Assembly (NCBI GenBank): GCA_017615795.1
Contig: JAFZZK010000011.1
Location: 88,728 to 126,621, forward strand
DNA: 37,894 nucleotides
Reading direction: 5' to 3'
Source: Bacteroidales bacterium
GTDB taxonomy: Bacteria > Bacteroidota > Bacteroidia > Bacteroidales > WCHB1-69
Shown: one piece after another, positions 16,300 to 24,439 of the stretch
How the letters are laid out: every line of letters starts with the position of its first letter
How positions within the stretch are numbered: the first letter of the stretch is position 1
Notes under the pieces: generated by a model
The model's input: only the letters and a program-made list of their open reading frames with translations
Database searches by the model: none
Told to the model about the DNA's origin: nothing
Position numbers and translations under genes: made by a program

Positions 16300-17187
16300 A
16301 TGCCCGAAAACCCTTGTGTCGCCCATTTCCGGCAGTATTTGGTCTATGAAAAGGCTCTTAGCCCCAAGAGCGTGGAGGCCTATATGCACGATGTGCGACT
16401 TTTGCAGGAATTTTTGGGTGAGAAACCGATAGAGACTGCCACATTGGAGGATTTGCAGGCCTTTGTGAAGAGTCTTTACCAGCATGACATGGCCACTCGT
16501 TCGCAGGCTCGCATCATTTCGGGACTGAAATCCTTTTATGGTTTCTTGCTCTATGACGGCACGCTGAAGGAAGACCCCACGGAATTGCTCGATGCGCCCA
16601 AAATAGGTCTGCACCTGCCCGACGTGCTCACGTTACCGGAAATCGAGGCCATCTTTGACAGCATAGATCTCAGCACCCCCGAGGGGCACCGCAACCGGGC
16701 CATGGCGGAAATACTGTATGGTTGTGGTCTGCGTGTCAGCGAGTTGGTGACGCTGCGCCTCTCGAATCTCTTTTTTGATGAAGGTTTTCTGAAAGTGGTG
16801 GGCAAGGGCAACAAGGAACGTTTCGTGCCCGTCGGTTCGATGGCGCAAAAGATGGTGAACTTGTATGTCGAGGGGAAACGCAAAGAGGTGAAGGTCAAGA
16901 AGGGCGAGGAGGACTATGTGTTCCTGAACCGCCGTGGCAGCCATCTTACCCGCGAAATGGTGTTCATGTTGGTCAAGCAGTGGGCCAAGGATGCCGGCAT
17001 TGAGAAGCATATCAGTCCGCACACTTTCCGCCATTCGTTTGCCACGCACTTGGTGGAGGGCGGTGCCGACCTGCGCGCCGTGCAACAGATGCTTGGCCAT
17101 GAAAGTATCACGACCACCGAAATTTACACGCATTTGGACAAGGATTACATCCGCAGCAACATCGCTCAGTTCCACCCGCGGTACTGA
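16300..17187 (+). CDS. xerD: Tyrosine recombinase XerD
   Basis: XerD with XerC resolves chromosome dimers at dif. The 295-residue protein has the N-terminal SAM-like core-binding domain (residues 1-95) and the catalytic domain with all active-site residues: Arg145 (GCGLRVSEL), a Lys in GKGNKER, His241 and Arg244 (HTFRHSFATH), His267 (MLGHESI) and nucleophile Tyr276 (TEIYTHL). Length and motifs match XerD rather than mobile integrases. It is the last gene of the lipoprotein-cinA-xerD unit. Only six bases separate its stop from the stop of the convergent flippase gene, so the two transcripts must overlap. Confidence 0.95.
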   Translation: MPENPCVAHFRQYLVYEKALSPKSVEAYMHDVRLLQEFLGEKPIETATLEDLQAFVKSLYQHDMATRSQARIISGLKSFYGFLLYDGTLKEDPTELLDAPKIGLHLPDVLTLPEIEAIFDSIDLSTPEGHRNRAMAEILYGCGLRVSELVTLRLSNLFFDEGFLKVVGKGNKERFVPVGSMAQKMVNLYVEGKRKEVKVKKGEEDYVFLNRRGSHLTREMVFMLVKQWAKDAGIEKHISPHTFRHSFATHLVEGGADLRAVQQMLGHESITTTEIYTHLDKDYIRSNIAQFHPRY

Positions 17188-17193
17188 TTCCCG

Positions 17194-18720
17194 CTACCGC
17201 TTACGCACTAACCCAACCGCCTTCTGAATCAGGTTGTTGATTTCTGGAGATATTTTCCAATAATAGATGGCGGTGATTCCTATGAGCACCAGGATACCCG
17301 TTTTGACAGCGCCGTCCAAAATTGCTGAATAAACCTCTTTGACAGGCAAGGAGGCAAACAGGGGTGTCACCGTACGCACCCACAGCAGGTTCAACCCGAA
17401 CATCACCACCACCACCACCAGGGATTTTAGTTGCGCCCATGAGAAGATGGAAATGTGGAGTTTCCATTTCACCAATGTCAACAAGCACAGGAAATAGATA
17501 AGGTTAGAACCGAAATTGGCGAAAGCCGAGCCGTTCATCCCATACGTGGGTATCAACCATAGATTCAAAAGAATGGCCAATGTGGTCAATAAAACCGTGA
17601 GCGGCAGCGACATATAGTAATATTTCGAGTAGGCCAACGGACTGGTACCCGGACTGAGCACGGAACTGGAGAGACGGGCCATACCAAGGATAAAGATGAC
17701 GCTCTTGCCCGCCACATAGTCATCCCCGTTTTTCAACACCATAAACAAAAGATCCACATTTATCCATATCATAAAGAAGATAAAAAGACTGGATATGAAC
17801 AGATGCAGCGACACATTCTTGCACAAATCCTCGGCCCTCTTCCAGTCCTCGTTCTTGACCGCCTCTGAAATCTTGGGATTGGCGATGGCGTTAAGCGAGC
17901 GATTGGGAATCTCAACAACGTTGGCGACATAATTGGCGATAGCATATACACCCGTGAAAGTCAGTCCCATTTTTGCGCTGACGAGAAACGAACTGAGCAG
18001 CGGCGTGACAGTTCCGGCAATGGCGGCCAACACCAAAAAGAGCGTGTAAAAGAGAAAATCGCGGGCCAAGGGCTTGGTGATGAACTTCAGGTCCGGCTTC
18101 AGCGAAATCTTTTGCAGGGTAAACAGATAGATGATATTGACGAGCGCAGCCAAGAAGTAGGTGATGCAAAACCCGACCACCAGACCATCCAAGTCGATGT
18201 AATGATAGCCAAAGAGAAGATAGATGATGAGCAATCCCACGCGCACACCCACCTCCCTGACGAATTTGGGCACAACAATGCGCATCAGCACATTGGCGTT
18301 TGCCTCGAACACCGACTGGTAGAGCATAAACAGTCCCAAAGGTATTACAAAACGGAAGTAATTGACAAACAGTGGTGATTTTTTCGAAAAAAGGTCAACA
18401 ATCGGTTGTTTCAACAACAAAAACACCAGCAAGAACACCAAAAAACCCACCACGGGCACCACCAACGTCCAGAAGAAAAAGCCGTGGTTTTTCCCCTCTT
18501 CATCCTTGAAGTAAGGGAAAAATCGAAGAATGGACGAACTAGTCCCAATCTGGGCGAAACTGGAGAATAGGATGGCGGCGTCAACCAGCACACGCGTCAG
18601 CCCCACCTCTTCCGTGTTCAGGTAACTGGTAAGCACAAAAAAGGTGGTGACAAAACCGATGGCGACTCCCAAGTAGTTCACCAGCGTGCCTTTGATGCTC
18701 TGTCGAATGATAACTCCCAT
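17194..18720 (-). CDS. Oligosaccharide flippase / polysaccharide biosynthesis protein (MATE-MVF superfamily)
   Basis: This 508-residue integral membrane protein has 12-14 predicted hydrophobic helices, typical of Wzx-like flippases. The N-terminus is MGVIIRQSIKGTLVNYLGVA and the first helix pair includes GFVTTFFVLTSYLNTEEVGL, the family pattern in which a loop with TPEEfGl-like sequence follows helix 1. Internal segments such as TFTGVYAIANYVANVVEIPN and LNAIANPKISEA fit the family. Such proteins move lipid-linked sugar units across the inner membrane. No glycosyltransferase cluster is adjacent, so the substrate is unknown. It has its own -7 element (18738-18745) and overlaps xerD transcription at its 3' end. 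Confidence 0.88.
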   Translation of the reverse strand: MGVIIRQSIKGTLVNYLGVAIGFVTTFFVLTSYLNTEEVGLTRVLVDAAILFSSFAQIGTSSSILRFFPYFKDEEGKNHGFFFWTLVVPVVGFLVFLLVFLLLKQPIVDLFSKKSPLFVNYFRFVIPLGLFMLYQSVFEANANVLMRIVVPKFVREVGVRVGLLIIYLLFGYHYIDLDGLVVGFCITYFLAALVNIIYLFTLQKISLKPDLKFITKPLARDFLFYTLFLVLAAIAGTVTPLLSSFLVSAKMGLTFTGVYAIANYVANVVEIPNRSLNAIANPKISEAVKNEDWKRAEDLCKNVSLHLFISSLFIFFMIWINVDLLFMVLKNGDDYVAGKSVIFILGMARLSSSVLSPGTSPLAYSKYYYMSLPLTVLLTTLAILLNLWLIPTYGMNGSAFANFGSNLIYFLCLLTLVKWKLHISIFSWAQLKSLVVVVVMFGLNLLWVRTVTPLFASLPVKEVYSAILDGAVKTGILVLIGITAIYYWKISPEINNLIQKAVGLVRKR

Positions 18721-18737
18721 ATCGGTAAATCAGCGCG

Positions 18738-18745
18738 CAAAAATA
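18738..18745 (-). promoter_or_regulatory. Bacteroidota -7 element (TATTTTTG) for the flippase gene
   Basis: Exact TAnnTTTG match on the minus strand, 17 bases before the ATG at 18720, inside the 69-base gap after the dipeptidase gene. The leader would be only about 10 bases. Confidence 0.45.
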
Positions 18746-18789
18746 GAAAAAAAACGCTATGACTTCTTTTTGGGCAGACTCACGGCTTG

Positions 18790-20385
18790 CTACCACATCC
18801 CATCGAAGACGGTCCAGATGTGGTCGCCGAGTTTCCAGGCCTGGTTCACGGCGCGGTTGCCGCATTCGTTGGAGTAGTCGGTGAGGGTCTTGATGGCGCC
18901 GTCGCGGTTGCCGTCGCGCAGCTGTCGCAACGCTTCCTGCTCAATCTGGGCGCTGCTTTCACGGAACTCCTTTTCCAAAGGTTGCCACACGTTGTCGATG
19001 ACGATGTGCATGTCGCCCCAGCGTTGTGCCGCGATGGTACCCACGCGGTTGAAGGCCCACCACGCCGCGTCCTTGCTGAAGCCGGTCTCGCGCCCGTCGG
19101 TCTTGTAGGTGACCGGCAGGTCTGTGACGTTGGCGTACAGCGGCACGTAAACGGAGGAGGCCACGTTGTCGAGGGCAAACCAGCAGAGCGCACCCACCTC
19201 GTCGGGCATCTTCGCCCGGCATTGGATGATGGTGCCATACACGGTGAAATGCACCGCGATGTTGCGCTCCCCGCGCTCGTCCCATCCGCCGTTGATCTTG
19301 TGGAGCTTCAACTCATCGGCCTTCATGAAAGGATTGGCCATCGGCGAGATGACGCTCTTGCCATCCTTGTCGGTGACGGTGAGGTTCTTGCGCATGTCGT
19401 AAGGGGTGCCTTCGTAATAGTCGCGGAAGAGACTCATCATCTTTTCAACGGTCACGAGGGTGTCGGGCTTGACGGAGAAGGGGTAGTTTTCGGAGTTGGG
19501 GTCCAAGTGCAGGGAGGGGGCGAGCAGGTCGAAGACACGCCATTCGCGGCGACGGCAGGCGATCATGGTGCGGGTGGCGGGTGCGTAAGCGTAGGCGAAC
19601 TGGAAAGTGGACTTGCCGTCCCACCAGCCCATCTCCTTGGCCAAGGTGTACACGTTGTCGGAGGCCATGAAGTAGTCTTTGTTCTTGAGGTCTATCTCCC
19701 GGATGGTGGAGGCGTTGGCGTTGACGGCCACGTGGTCGTCGGGCACGCGTTGCGCAGCCCAGACGGCTCCTACCTTGTCTTTTCCCGGACCCAAAATCTC
19801 GAGGTGCCAGACTTCATTCTTGTCAGCGATGGTGAGGCACTCGCCGGCATCGATCCAGCCGTATTGCTTGAGCAGTTCGCCGGCAGTGCGGATGGCGTCA
19901 CGCGCGGTGGCGCAGCGCTGCAGCAGCAACATGCAGAGGCGCTGGCAGTCGATGAGTCCCTTGTCGGACTTCAGCTCTGCGCGTCCCCCGAAGGTCGATT
20001 CGCCGATGGCCAACTGTTTCTCGTTCACGCAAGGGTATGCCGTGTTGAAGAACTGGTATGTGTGCGGGGCTTGGTCGATTTCGCCCACGGGCACGTCTTC
20101 GTAGCGGGCCATCTTGCCCGGTTCGTTCTTGGCCCAGACTCTTTTGTACAAGGTCTGCTTGGTGCCTTGTGGATGGTCTTTGGCGGGTTCCACCATGATG
20201 TTGGTGCGCGAGCGGTGGCTGTCGTCGGTGTGCGAGGTCATCACAGAGCCGTCTGCCGAGGCGCGCTTGCCGATGGTGATGGAGGTACATTCCATGTTGC
20301 CGGTGACGGGGTCGACTTCAAATTGGGCGCGGGCCGTGCCTATCAAAAGCAGGGCGGACGTCAGGAGGAGGAAAGTTTTTCTCAT
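18790..20385 (-). CDS. C69 family dipeptidase (PepD-like), secreted
   Basis: The 531-residue N-terminal-nucleophile hydrolase has a signal peptide (LLIGTARAQ), followed by the segment MECTSITIGKRASADGS, where Cys33 is the expected nucleophile exposed after propeptide removal. The characteristic sequence TSHTDDSHRSRTN follows. Downstream motifs KQLAIGESTFGGRAEL and AGECLTIADKNEVWHLEI are typical of family C69 dipeptidases, which cleave a broad range of dipeptides. The signal peptide puts it in the periplasm or outside the cell. It lies 10 bp downstream of the UPF0371 gene, which suggests co-transcription. The Cys is preceded by a short propeptide of about 12 residues after the signal, so processing may be autocatalytic (inference from the family). 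Confidence 0.93.
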   Translation of the reverse strand: MRKTFLLLTSALLLIGTARAQFEVDPVTGNMECTSITIGKRASADGSVMTSHTDDSHRSRTNIMVEPAKDHPQGTKQTLYKRVWAKNEPGKMARYEDVPVGEIDQAPHTYQFFNTAYPCVNEKQLAIGESTFGGRAELKSDKGLIDCQRLCMLLLQRCATARDAIRTAGELLKQYGWIDAGECLTIADKNEVWHLEILGPGKDKVGAVWAAQRVPDDHVAVNANASTIREIDLKNKDYFMASDNVYTLAKEMGWWDGKSTFQFAYAYAPATRTMIACRRREWRVFDLLAPSLHLDPNSENYPFSVKPDTLVTVEKMMSLFRDYYEGTPYDMRKNLTVTDKDGKSVISPMANPFMKADELKLHKINGGWDERGERNIAVHFTVYGTIIQCRAKMPDEVGALCWFALDNVASSVYVPLYANVTDLPVTYKTDGRETGFSKDAAWWAFNRVGTIAAQRWGDMHIVIDNVWQPLEKEFRESSAQIEQEALRQLRDGNRDGAIKTLTDYSNECGNRAVNQAWKLGDHIWTVFDGMW

Positions 20386-20395
20386 ATCGGTGATG

Positions 20396-21859
20396 TTATT
20401 TTTTTCTGATGGGGTCGCAGGTGAGGCCGATGCCTAATTTCTTGAAAATCTTGTGGTCCACTTCGCTGAGCATGACGGTGGAGTGAGCCTGGCAGTCTTT
20501 GAGCTGCGGCAGGCATTCGAGTGCGCGGCGGCAGTTTTCGTCATGCAGGCTGAGCATGGAGAGAGCCACGAGCACCTCGTCGGTGTGGAGGCGCGGGTTG
20601 TGGCCGTGCAGCAGGGCGACTTTCGTCTTCTGGATGGGCTCGATCATCTCCTGCGGGATGAGCTTGATGTCATGGTCGATGCCGGCAAGATGCTTGGTGG
20701 CGTTGAGCAGCAGGGCGGCGCTCGGGCCTAACAGCGGACTGGTCTTGGCGGTGATGAGTGTGCCGTCGGCCAGCTCGATGGCGGCGGTGGCGACGCCATC
20801 CCGTTCCTTGCGCTCGCGCGCGGCCACGGTGGCTTGGCGGTCTTCCGGCTTGATCTTCGCCTGTTTCATCAGCAACGAAATCTTGTTGACCTCGTTTTCG
20901 GAGGCCTTGCCGTTGGCCAGATTGCACAGCGCCGTGAAATAACGGCGGATAATTTCGGCATAGGAGGCCTTGCAGCACACCTCGTCGTCGGAGATGCAGA
21001 ACCCCGCCATGTTGACACCCATGTCGGTGGGCGACTTGTAGGGGTTTTCGCCATAGATGCCTTCGAAGATGGCGTTCAGCACAGGGAAAATCTCGATGTC
21101 GCGGTTGTAATTGACCGCCGTCTTGTTGTATGCCTCCAAGTGGAACGGGTCGATCATGTTGACGTCGTTGAGGTCGGCGGTGGCGGCTTCGTAGGCCACG
21201 TTGACAGGATGCTTGAGGGGGATGCTCCAGATGGGGAAGGTTTCGAACTTGGCATATCCGGCTTTAAGCCCGCGGCGGTTCTCCTGATAGAGCTGGCTGA
21301 GGCAGACGGCCATCTTGCCGCTGCCCGGTCCCGGCGCGGTGACCACCACCAACGGTCGGGTGGTCTCCACGTAGTCGTTCTTGCCAAAGCCCTCTTCGGA
21401 GTCGATGAGGTCGACGTTGGTAGGGTAGCCCTCGATGGTATAGTGGTAGTAGACACGGATGCCCATGCGCTCAAGACGCTCGCGGTAGGCCGCCGCGCTC
21501 GCCTGGCCGTTGCAGTGCGTGATGACCACCGAGCTGACGTAAAGCCCGCGGCTCTGGAAGACCTCGCGCAGACGCAACACGTCCTCGTCGTAGGTGATGC
21601 CGATGTCGCCACGCACCTTGTTCTTCTCAATGTCGATGGCACTGATGACAATGACGATTTCCGCATCGTCCTTCAGCTGCATCAACATGCGCAGCTTGCT
21701 GTCCGGTTGGAAACCGGGCAACACACGACTGGCGTGAAAGTCGTCGAAAAGCTTGCCGCCGAACTCAAGATAAAGCTTGTCCCCGAATTTTGAAATACGT
21801 TCCTTAATGTGCTCCGATTGGATTCTTAAGTACTTGTCGTTGTCGAAACCGTTTTTCAT
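20396..21859 (-). CDS. UPF0371 (DUF1846) family protein
   Basis: This cytoplasmic protein has 487 residues and unknown function. It matches the UPF0371/DUF1846 family along its length: N-terminal NGFDNDKYLRIQSEHIKERI, then LEFGGKLFDDFHASRVLPGF and VVTAPGPGSGKMAVCLSQLY. It continues with FETFPIWSIPLKHPVN and YEAATADLNDVNMIDPFHLE. The Gly-rich APGPGSGKMA looks like a phosphate-binding loop, so nucleotide binding is possible. The start at 21859 is preferred to an open frame reaching 22009: the family sequence begins here, and the extension would run through the divergent promoters and the metK leader on the other strand. A TATCTTTG element lies 27 bases upstream. It is followed after 10 bp by the dipeptidase gene. 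Confidence 0.93.
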   Translation of the reverse strand: MKNGFDNDKYLRIQSEHIKERISKFGDKLYLEFGGKLFDDFHASRVLPGFQPDSKLRMLMQLKDDAEIVIVISAIDIEKNKVRGDIGITYDEDVLRLREVFQSRGLYVSSVVITHCNGQASAAAYRERLERMGIRVYYHYTIEGYPTNVDLIDSEEGFGKNDYVETTRPLVVVTAPGPGSGKMAVCLSQLYQENRRGLKAGYAKFETFPIWSIPLKHPVNVAYEAATADLNDVNMIDPFHLEAYNKTAVNYNRDIEIFPVLNAIFEGIYGENPYKSPTDMGVNMAGFCISDDEVCCKASYAEIIRRYFTALCNLANGKASENEVNKISLLMKQAKIKPEDRQATVAARERKERDGVATAAIELADGTLITAKTSPLLGPSAALLLNATKHLAGIDHDIKLIPQEMIEPIQKTKVALLHGHNPRLHTDEVLVALSMLSLHDENCRRALECLPQLKDCQAHSTVMLSEVDHKIFKKLGIGLTCDPIRKK

Positions 21860-21885
21860 AAATTTGGCATTTGAAATACGGGGTG

Positions 21886-21893
21886 CAAAGATA
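21886..21893 (-). promoter_or_regulatory. Bacteroidota -7 element (TATCTTTG) for the UPF0371-dipeptidase unit
   Basis: Exact TAnnTTTG match on the minus strand, 27 bases before the ATG at 21859. It is back to back with the metK element at 21905-21912, 11 bases apart, so the two promoters must share upstream DNA and may compete for polymerase. Confidence 0.5.
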
Positions 21894-21904
21894 CAAAAAA
21901 AGTG

Positions 21905-21912
21905 TATTTTTG
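21905..21912 (+). promoter_or_regulatory. Bacteroidota -7 element (TATTTTTG) for metK
   Basis: Exact TAnnTTTG match. Transcription would begin near 21918, just ahead of the SAM-II-like aptamer at 21924, giving a leader of about 120 bases before the metK ATG at 22039. Confidence 0.55.
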
Positions 21913-21923
21913 CCGCCGGAAAA

Positions 21924-21973
21924 TCGTGGACAGATTTGTAATGATTGCAACCACTTGAAAAAATGCTAAAACC
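21924..21973 (+). ncRNA. SAM-II riboswitch aptamer candidate upstream of metK
   Basis: The leader shows the conserved features of the SAM-II (metA motif) class in the right order. The P1 5' strand GTGG is at 21926-21929, loop L1 has AGATTTG (21932-21938) and GATTGCAA (21943-21950), and the P1 3' strand CCAC is at 21951-21954. An A-rich linker follows, then TGCTAAAACC (21964-21973), whose GCTAAA pairs back into L1 to form the pseudoknot. SAM-II binds S-adenosylmethionine and usually represses translation of methionine/SAM synthesis genes; metK, the SAM synthetase gene, follows. P1 is short (four pairs). The identification is from memory of the consensus and was not tested by a covariance search. 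Confidence 0.8.
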
Positions 21974-21988
21974 ATTCCAGACGAGCCC

Positions 21989-22027
21989 ATGTTTTTCCGT
22001 GTAATTCATTTATTATCAAAAATTTAA
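21989..22027 (+). CDS. Possible 12-codon leader ORF between the riboswitch and metK
   Basis: An ATG 15 bases after the aptamer opens a 12-codon frame ([12 protein letters not shown]) ending with TAA at 22027, 11 bases before the metK ATG. The aptamer-to-ATG distance is closer to the usual SAM-II expression platform than the 65 bases to metK itself. Translational coupling is possible, but the ORF is short enough to be chance. Confidence 0.2.
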   Translation: MFFRVIHLLSKI

Positions 22028-22038
22028 AAACGTTAGAC

Positions 22039-23265
22039 ATGAGCTATCTATTCACATCTGAATCAGTATCTGAAGGACACCCGGACAAACTGAGTGATCA
22101 AATTTCAGACGCTTTGCTGGACGCTTTTTTGACAGACGATCCAGAGTCCAAAGTGGCTTGCGAAACTTTGGTGACCACCGGACTGGTGGTCTGCGCGGGC
22201 GAGGTCAAGACCAAGACCTACGTTTCCGTGGATGAAATCGTAAGAAAAGTAATCAAGGAGGTGGGCTACACCAAGAGCGAGTATCAGTTCGACAGCCAGT
22301 CGTGCGGTATCGTGTCCACCATCCATGGCCAATCCAGCGACATCAACCAGGGTGTGGTGCGTGAAGCCAAAGAGGCCCAAGGCGCCGGCGACCAAGGCAT
22401 GATGTTCGGTTATGCCTGCGACGAGATGGACAACTACATGCCCCTCACCATCGAGCTGGCACACATGCTGGTGCAAGAACTCGCCGCCATCCGCAAGGAG
22501 GGCAAGGTGATGACCTATTTGCGTCCTGACTCCAAGTCGCAGGTGACCGTCCGCTACTCCGACGACAACGTTCCGGAAGGAATCGACACCATCGTGCTCT
22601 CCACCCAGCACGACGAGGATGCCAGTCAAGAGGACATCAAGCGTGATGTGCGTGACATCCTCATCCCGCGCGTCATCAAGAACTGTCCGGAGACGGTGCA
22701 GCGTCTGTTCGACCATTTCGACTATGACAAGAATCTTTTGGTCAATCCTACGGGCAAGTTCGTCATTGGCGGTCCGCACGGCGACACCGGTCTCACAGGG
22801 CGCAAGATCATCGTCGACACCTACGGTGGCCACGGTGCCCATGGTGGCGGTGCCTTTTCCGGCAAGGACCCCTCCAAGGTGGACCGTTCCGCTGCTTATG
22901 CCGCCCGGCACATCGCCAAGAATATGGTCGCTGCCGGACTCTGCAGCAAAGCGTTGGTGCAAGTGGCATACGCCATCGGTGAAGCAAAACCGGTGGGCCT
23001 CTATGTCAACACGTATGGCACGGCGACCGTCAAGATGCACGACGGAGCCATCGCCGAAGCCATCAAGGGTATCTTCGACATGACCCCATACGGCATCATC
23101 GAGCGCTTCCAGCTCAAGAACCCTATCTACAAACCCACCGCCTCATACGGACATTTTGGCCGCGACTCTTACGAAAAAACCTTGGAGAACGGACGTACCG
23201 TCACGTTCTTCCCGTGGGAAAAGTTGGACTATGTGGATAAAATCAAGGAGGCTTTTAATCTCTAA
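22039..23265 (+). CDS. metK: S-adenosylmethionine synthetase
   Basis: MetK makes S-adenosylmethionine from methionine and ATP. The 408-residue protein carries all signature motifs: the N-terminal ATP/methionine site [18 protein letters not shown], the central [15 protein letters not shown], the phosphate-binding glycine-rich loop [18 protein letters not shown], and a C-terminal domain ending [12 protein letters not shown]. Length is close to the usual 380-430. A SAM-II-like aptamer in the leader suggests feedback by its own product. fabD follows after 12 bases, so the two are probably co-transcribed and fabD may be under the same control at transcript level. Confidence 0.98.
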   Translation: MSYLFTSESVSEGHPDKLSDQISDALLDAFLTDDPESKVACETLVTTGLVVCAGEVKTKTYVSVDEIVRKVIKEVGYTKSEYQFDSQSCGIVSTIHGQSSDINQGVVREAKEAQGAGDQGMMFGYACDEMDNYMPLTIELAHMLVQELAAIRKEGKVMTYLRPDSKSQVTVRYSDDNVPEGIDTIVLSTQHDEDASQEDIKRDVRDILIPRVIKNCPETVQRLFDHFDYDKNLLVNPTGKFVIGGPHGDTGLTGRKIIVDTYGGHGAHGGGAFSGKDPSKVDRSAAYAARHIAKNMVAAGLCSKALVQVAYAIGEAKPVGLYVNTYGTATVKMHDGAIAEAIKGIFDMTPYGIIERFQLKNPIYKPTASYGHFGRDSYEKTLENGRTVTFFPWEKLDYVDKIKEAFNL

Positions 23266-23277
23266 TGTACGATTAAC

Positions 23278-24156
23278 ATGAAAGAAGCACATGTTTTCCC
23301 TGGCCAAGGCGCCCAGTTTTCGGGTATGGGGAAAGAATTGTACGAACAGTTTCCGCTTGCACAACAGTTGTTTGTGCAGGCGGATGCCGTTCTGGGATTT
23401 CCTTTGTCGGAAATCATGTTCACCGGCAGCGACGAGGAGTTGAAGCAAACCAAGGTCACTCAGCCGGCGGTTTTCCTGCACGCGTACGTCGCACACCGGT
23501 GTCTCGCCGACAGGGAACCCGACATGGTGGCGGGTCACTCGTTGGGCGAGTTGACGGCCTTGGTGGTCAATGGGTGTCTCTCTTTTGAGGAGGGTCTTGT
23601 CTTGGTGTCGCACCGTGCCCATGCCATGCAGCGGGCCTGCGAGGCGCAAGCGTCCGGCATGGTGGCCGTTCTGAAGTTCGATGACCAAGTGACCGAGCAG
23701 GTGTGTGCAGATATTACCGATGAGGTCGTGGTGCCTGCCAACTACAACAGTCCCCAGCAGCTGGTGATTTCCGGCAGCTTGCGCGGGCTGGAGATGGCCC
23801 AGGAGCGTCTGCGCGAAGCGGGAGCCAAGCGGCTGCTGCCCCTAAATGTGGGTGGAGCATTCCACTCCCCGCTCATGCGCCCCGCCCAGGACGAGCTGGC
23901 CGAGGCCATCGAACAGTGCCACTTCCGCCAGCCTTCCTGCCCCATCTACCAGAATGCCACGGCACAGCCGTCCTCCGACCCCGAGACTATCAAGCGCAAC
24001 CTGCTGGTGCAACTCACCAGCCCTGTGCGTTGGGCTCAGTCTGTGCGGCAGATGATCGCCGACGGTGCCACCCGCTTCGTTGAATTCGGTCCGGGCAACG
24101 CGCTACAAGGCCTTATCAAACGCATCGACCCCGATGTGGAAATCGAAGGAAAATAA
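23278..24156 (+). CDS. fabD: Malonyl CoA-acyl carrier protein transacylase
   Basis: FabD transfers malonyl from CoA to acyl carrier protein, feeding fatty-acid synthesis in the cytoplasm. The 292-residue protein has the N-terminal HVFPGQGAQFSGMG, the nucleophile Ser88 in AGHSLGE, the catalytic His196 in GGAFHSPLM, and the C-terminal FVEFGPGNALQGLIKR. Length is typical (290-310). It starts 12 bases after metK. The stop is followed by a T-rich tract and, about 90 bases later, a strong hairpin that probably ends the transcript. No other fab genes are adjacent. Confidence 0.96.
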   Translation: MKEAHVFPGQGAQFSGMGKELYEQFPLAQQLFVQADAVLGFPLSEIMFTGSDEELKQTKVTQPAVFLHAYVAHRCLADREPDMVAGHSLGELTALVVNGCLSFEEGLVLVSHRAHAMQRACEAQASGMVAVLKFDDQVTEQVCADITDEVVVPANYNSPQQLVISGSLRGLEMAQERLREAGAKRLLPLNVGGAFHSPLMRPAQDELAEAIEQCHFRQPSCPIYQNATAQPSSDPETIKRNLLVQLTSPVRWAQSVRQMIADGATRFVEFGPGNALQGLIKRIDPDVEIEGK

Positions 24157-24218
24157 GGCTGATTTTTTTCTCGAAAAAAATTTTTTTTTCAAACACACTT
24201 AGTATCAAGAAGAAAAAA

Positions 24219-24276
24219 TATCAACCACTTTTTGTTGATAATAATTGCCGCCGTACAGAAAAAGTATGGTGGCAAT
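24219..24276 (+). terminator. Two consecutive hairpins after fabD / before the ribonucleotide reductase gene
   Basis: TATCAAC (24219-24225) pairs with GTTGATA (24234-24240). Right after it ATTGCCGCCGTAC (24244-24256) pairs with GTATGGTGGCAAT (24264-24276), giving 13 pairs including two G-T around a 7-base loop. A T-rich stretch (TTTATATTTT) follows. The second hairpin fits a terminator for metK-fabD. The remaining bases to 24439 show a further weak pairing (ACCCTTTTTAAC near 24328 with GCGTAAAAAGGT near 24378) and no clear TAnnTTTG promoter. Confidence 0.5.
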
Positions 24277-24439
24277 TTTATATTTTAGCAACCTTGAAGA
24301 AAAAGCCGCAAGGAAGACGTAACCCTTTTTAACACAAAGCAATCGTGTTTTACATGACGTTTGGTTTTGCGTAAAAAGGTCTTTTTCGGGCAGACTTGGG
24401 TGAAACAACGATGTGCAATACCATTAACTAAAGTGTCTT

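Noticed and set aside
16300-17187. Tyrosine recombinase as sign of an integrated mobile element
   Set aside because: Length, motifs and position behind cinA fit housekeeping XerD; no attachment repeats flank it, and the only tRNA (12171-12243) is intact and 4 kb away.
18787-20409. 540-codon plus-strand frame opposite the C69 dipeptidase
   Set aside because: The minus frame has a signal peptide and family motifs; the plus frame has neither and is compositionally biased.
21860-22009. N-terminal extension of the UPF0371 protein to 22009
   Set aside because: It would translate the divergent promoters and the antisense of the metK leader; the family sequence starts at MKNGFDNDKY.
24157-24439. 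Cobalamin riboswitch before nrdJ
   Set aside because: No recognisable B12-box core or the usual multi-stem layout was found; only simple hairpins are seen.
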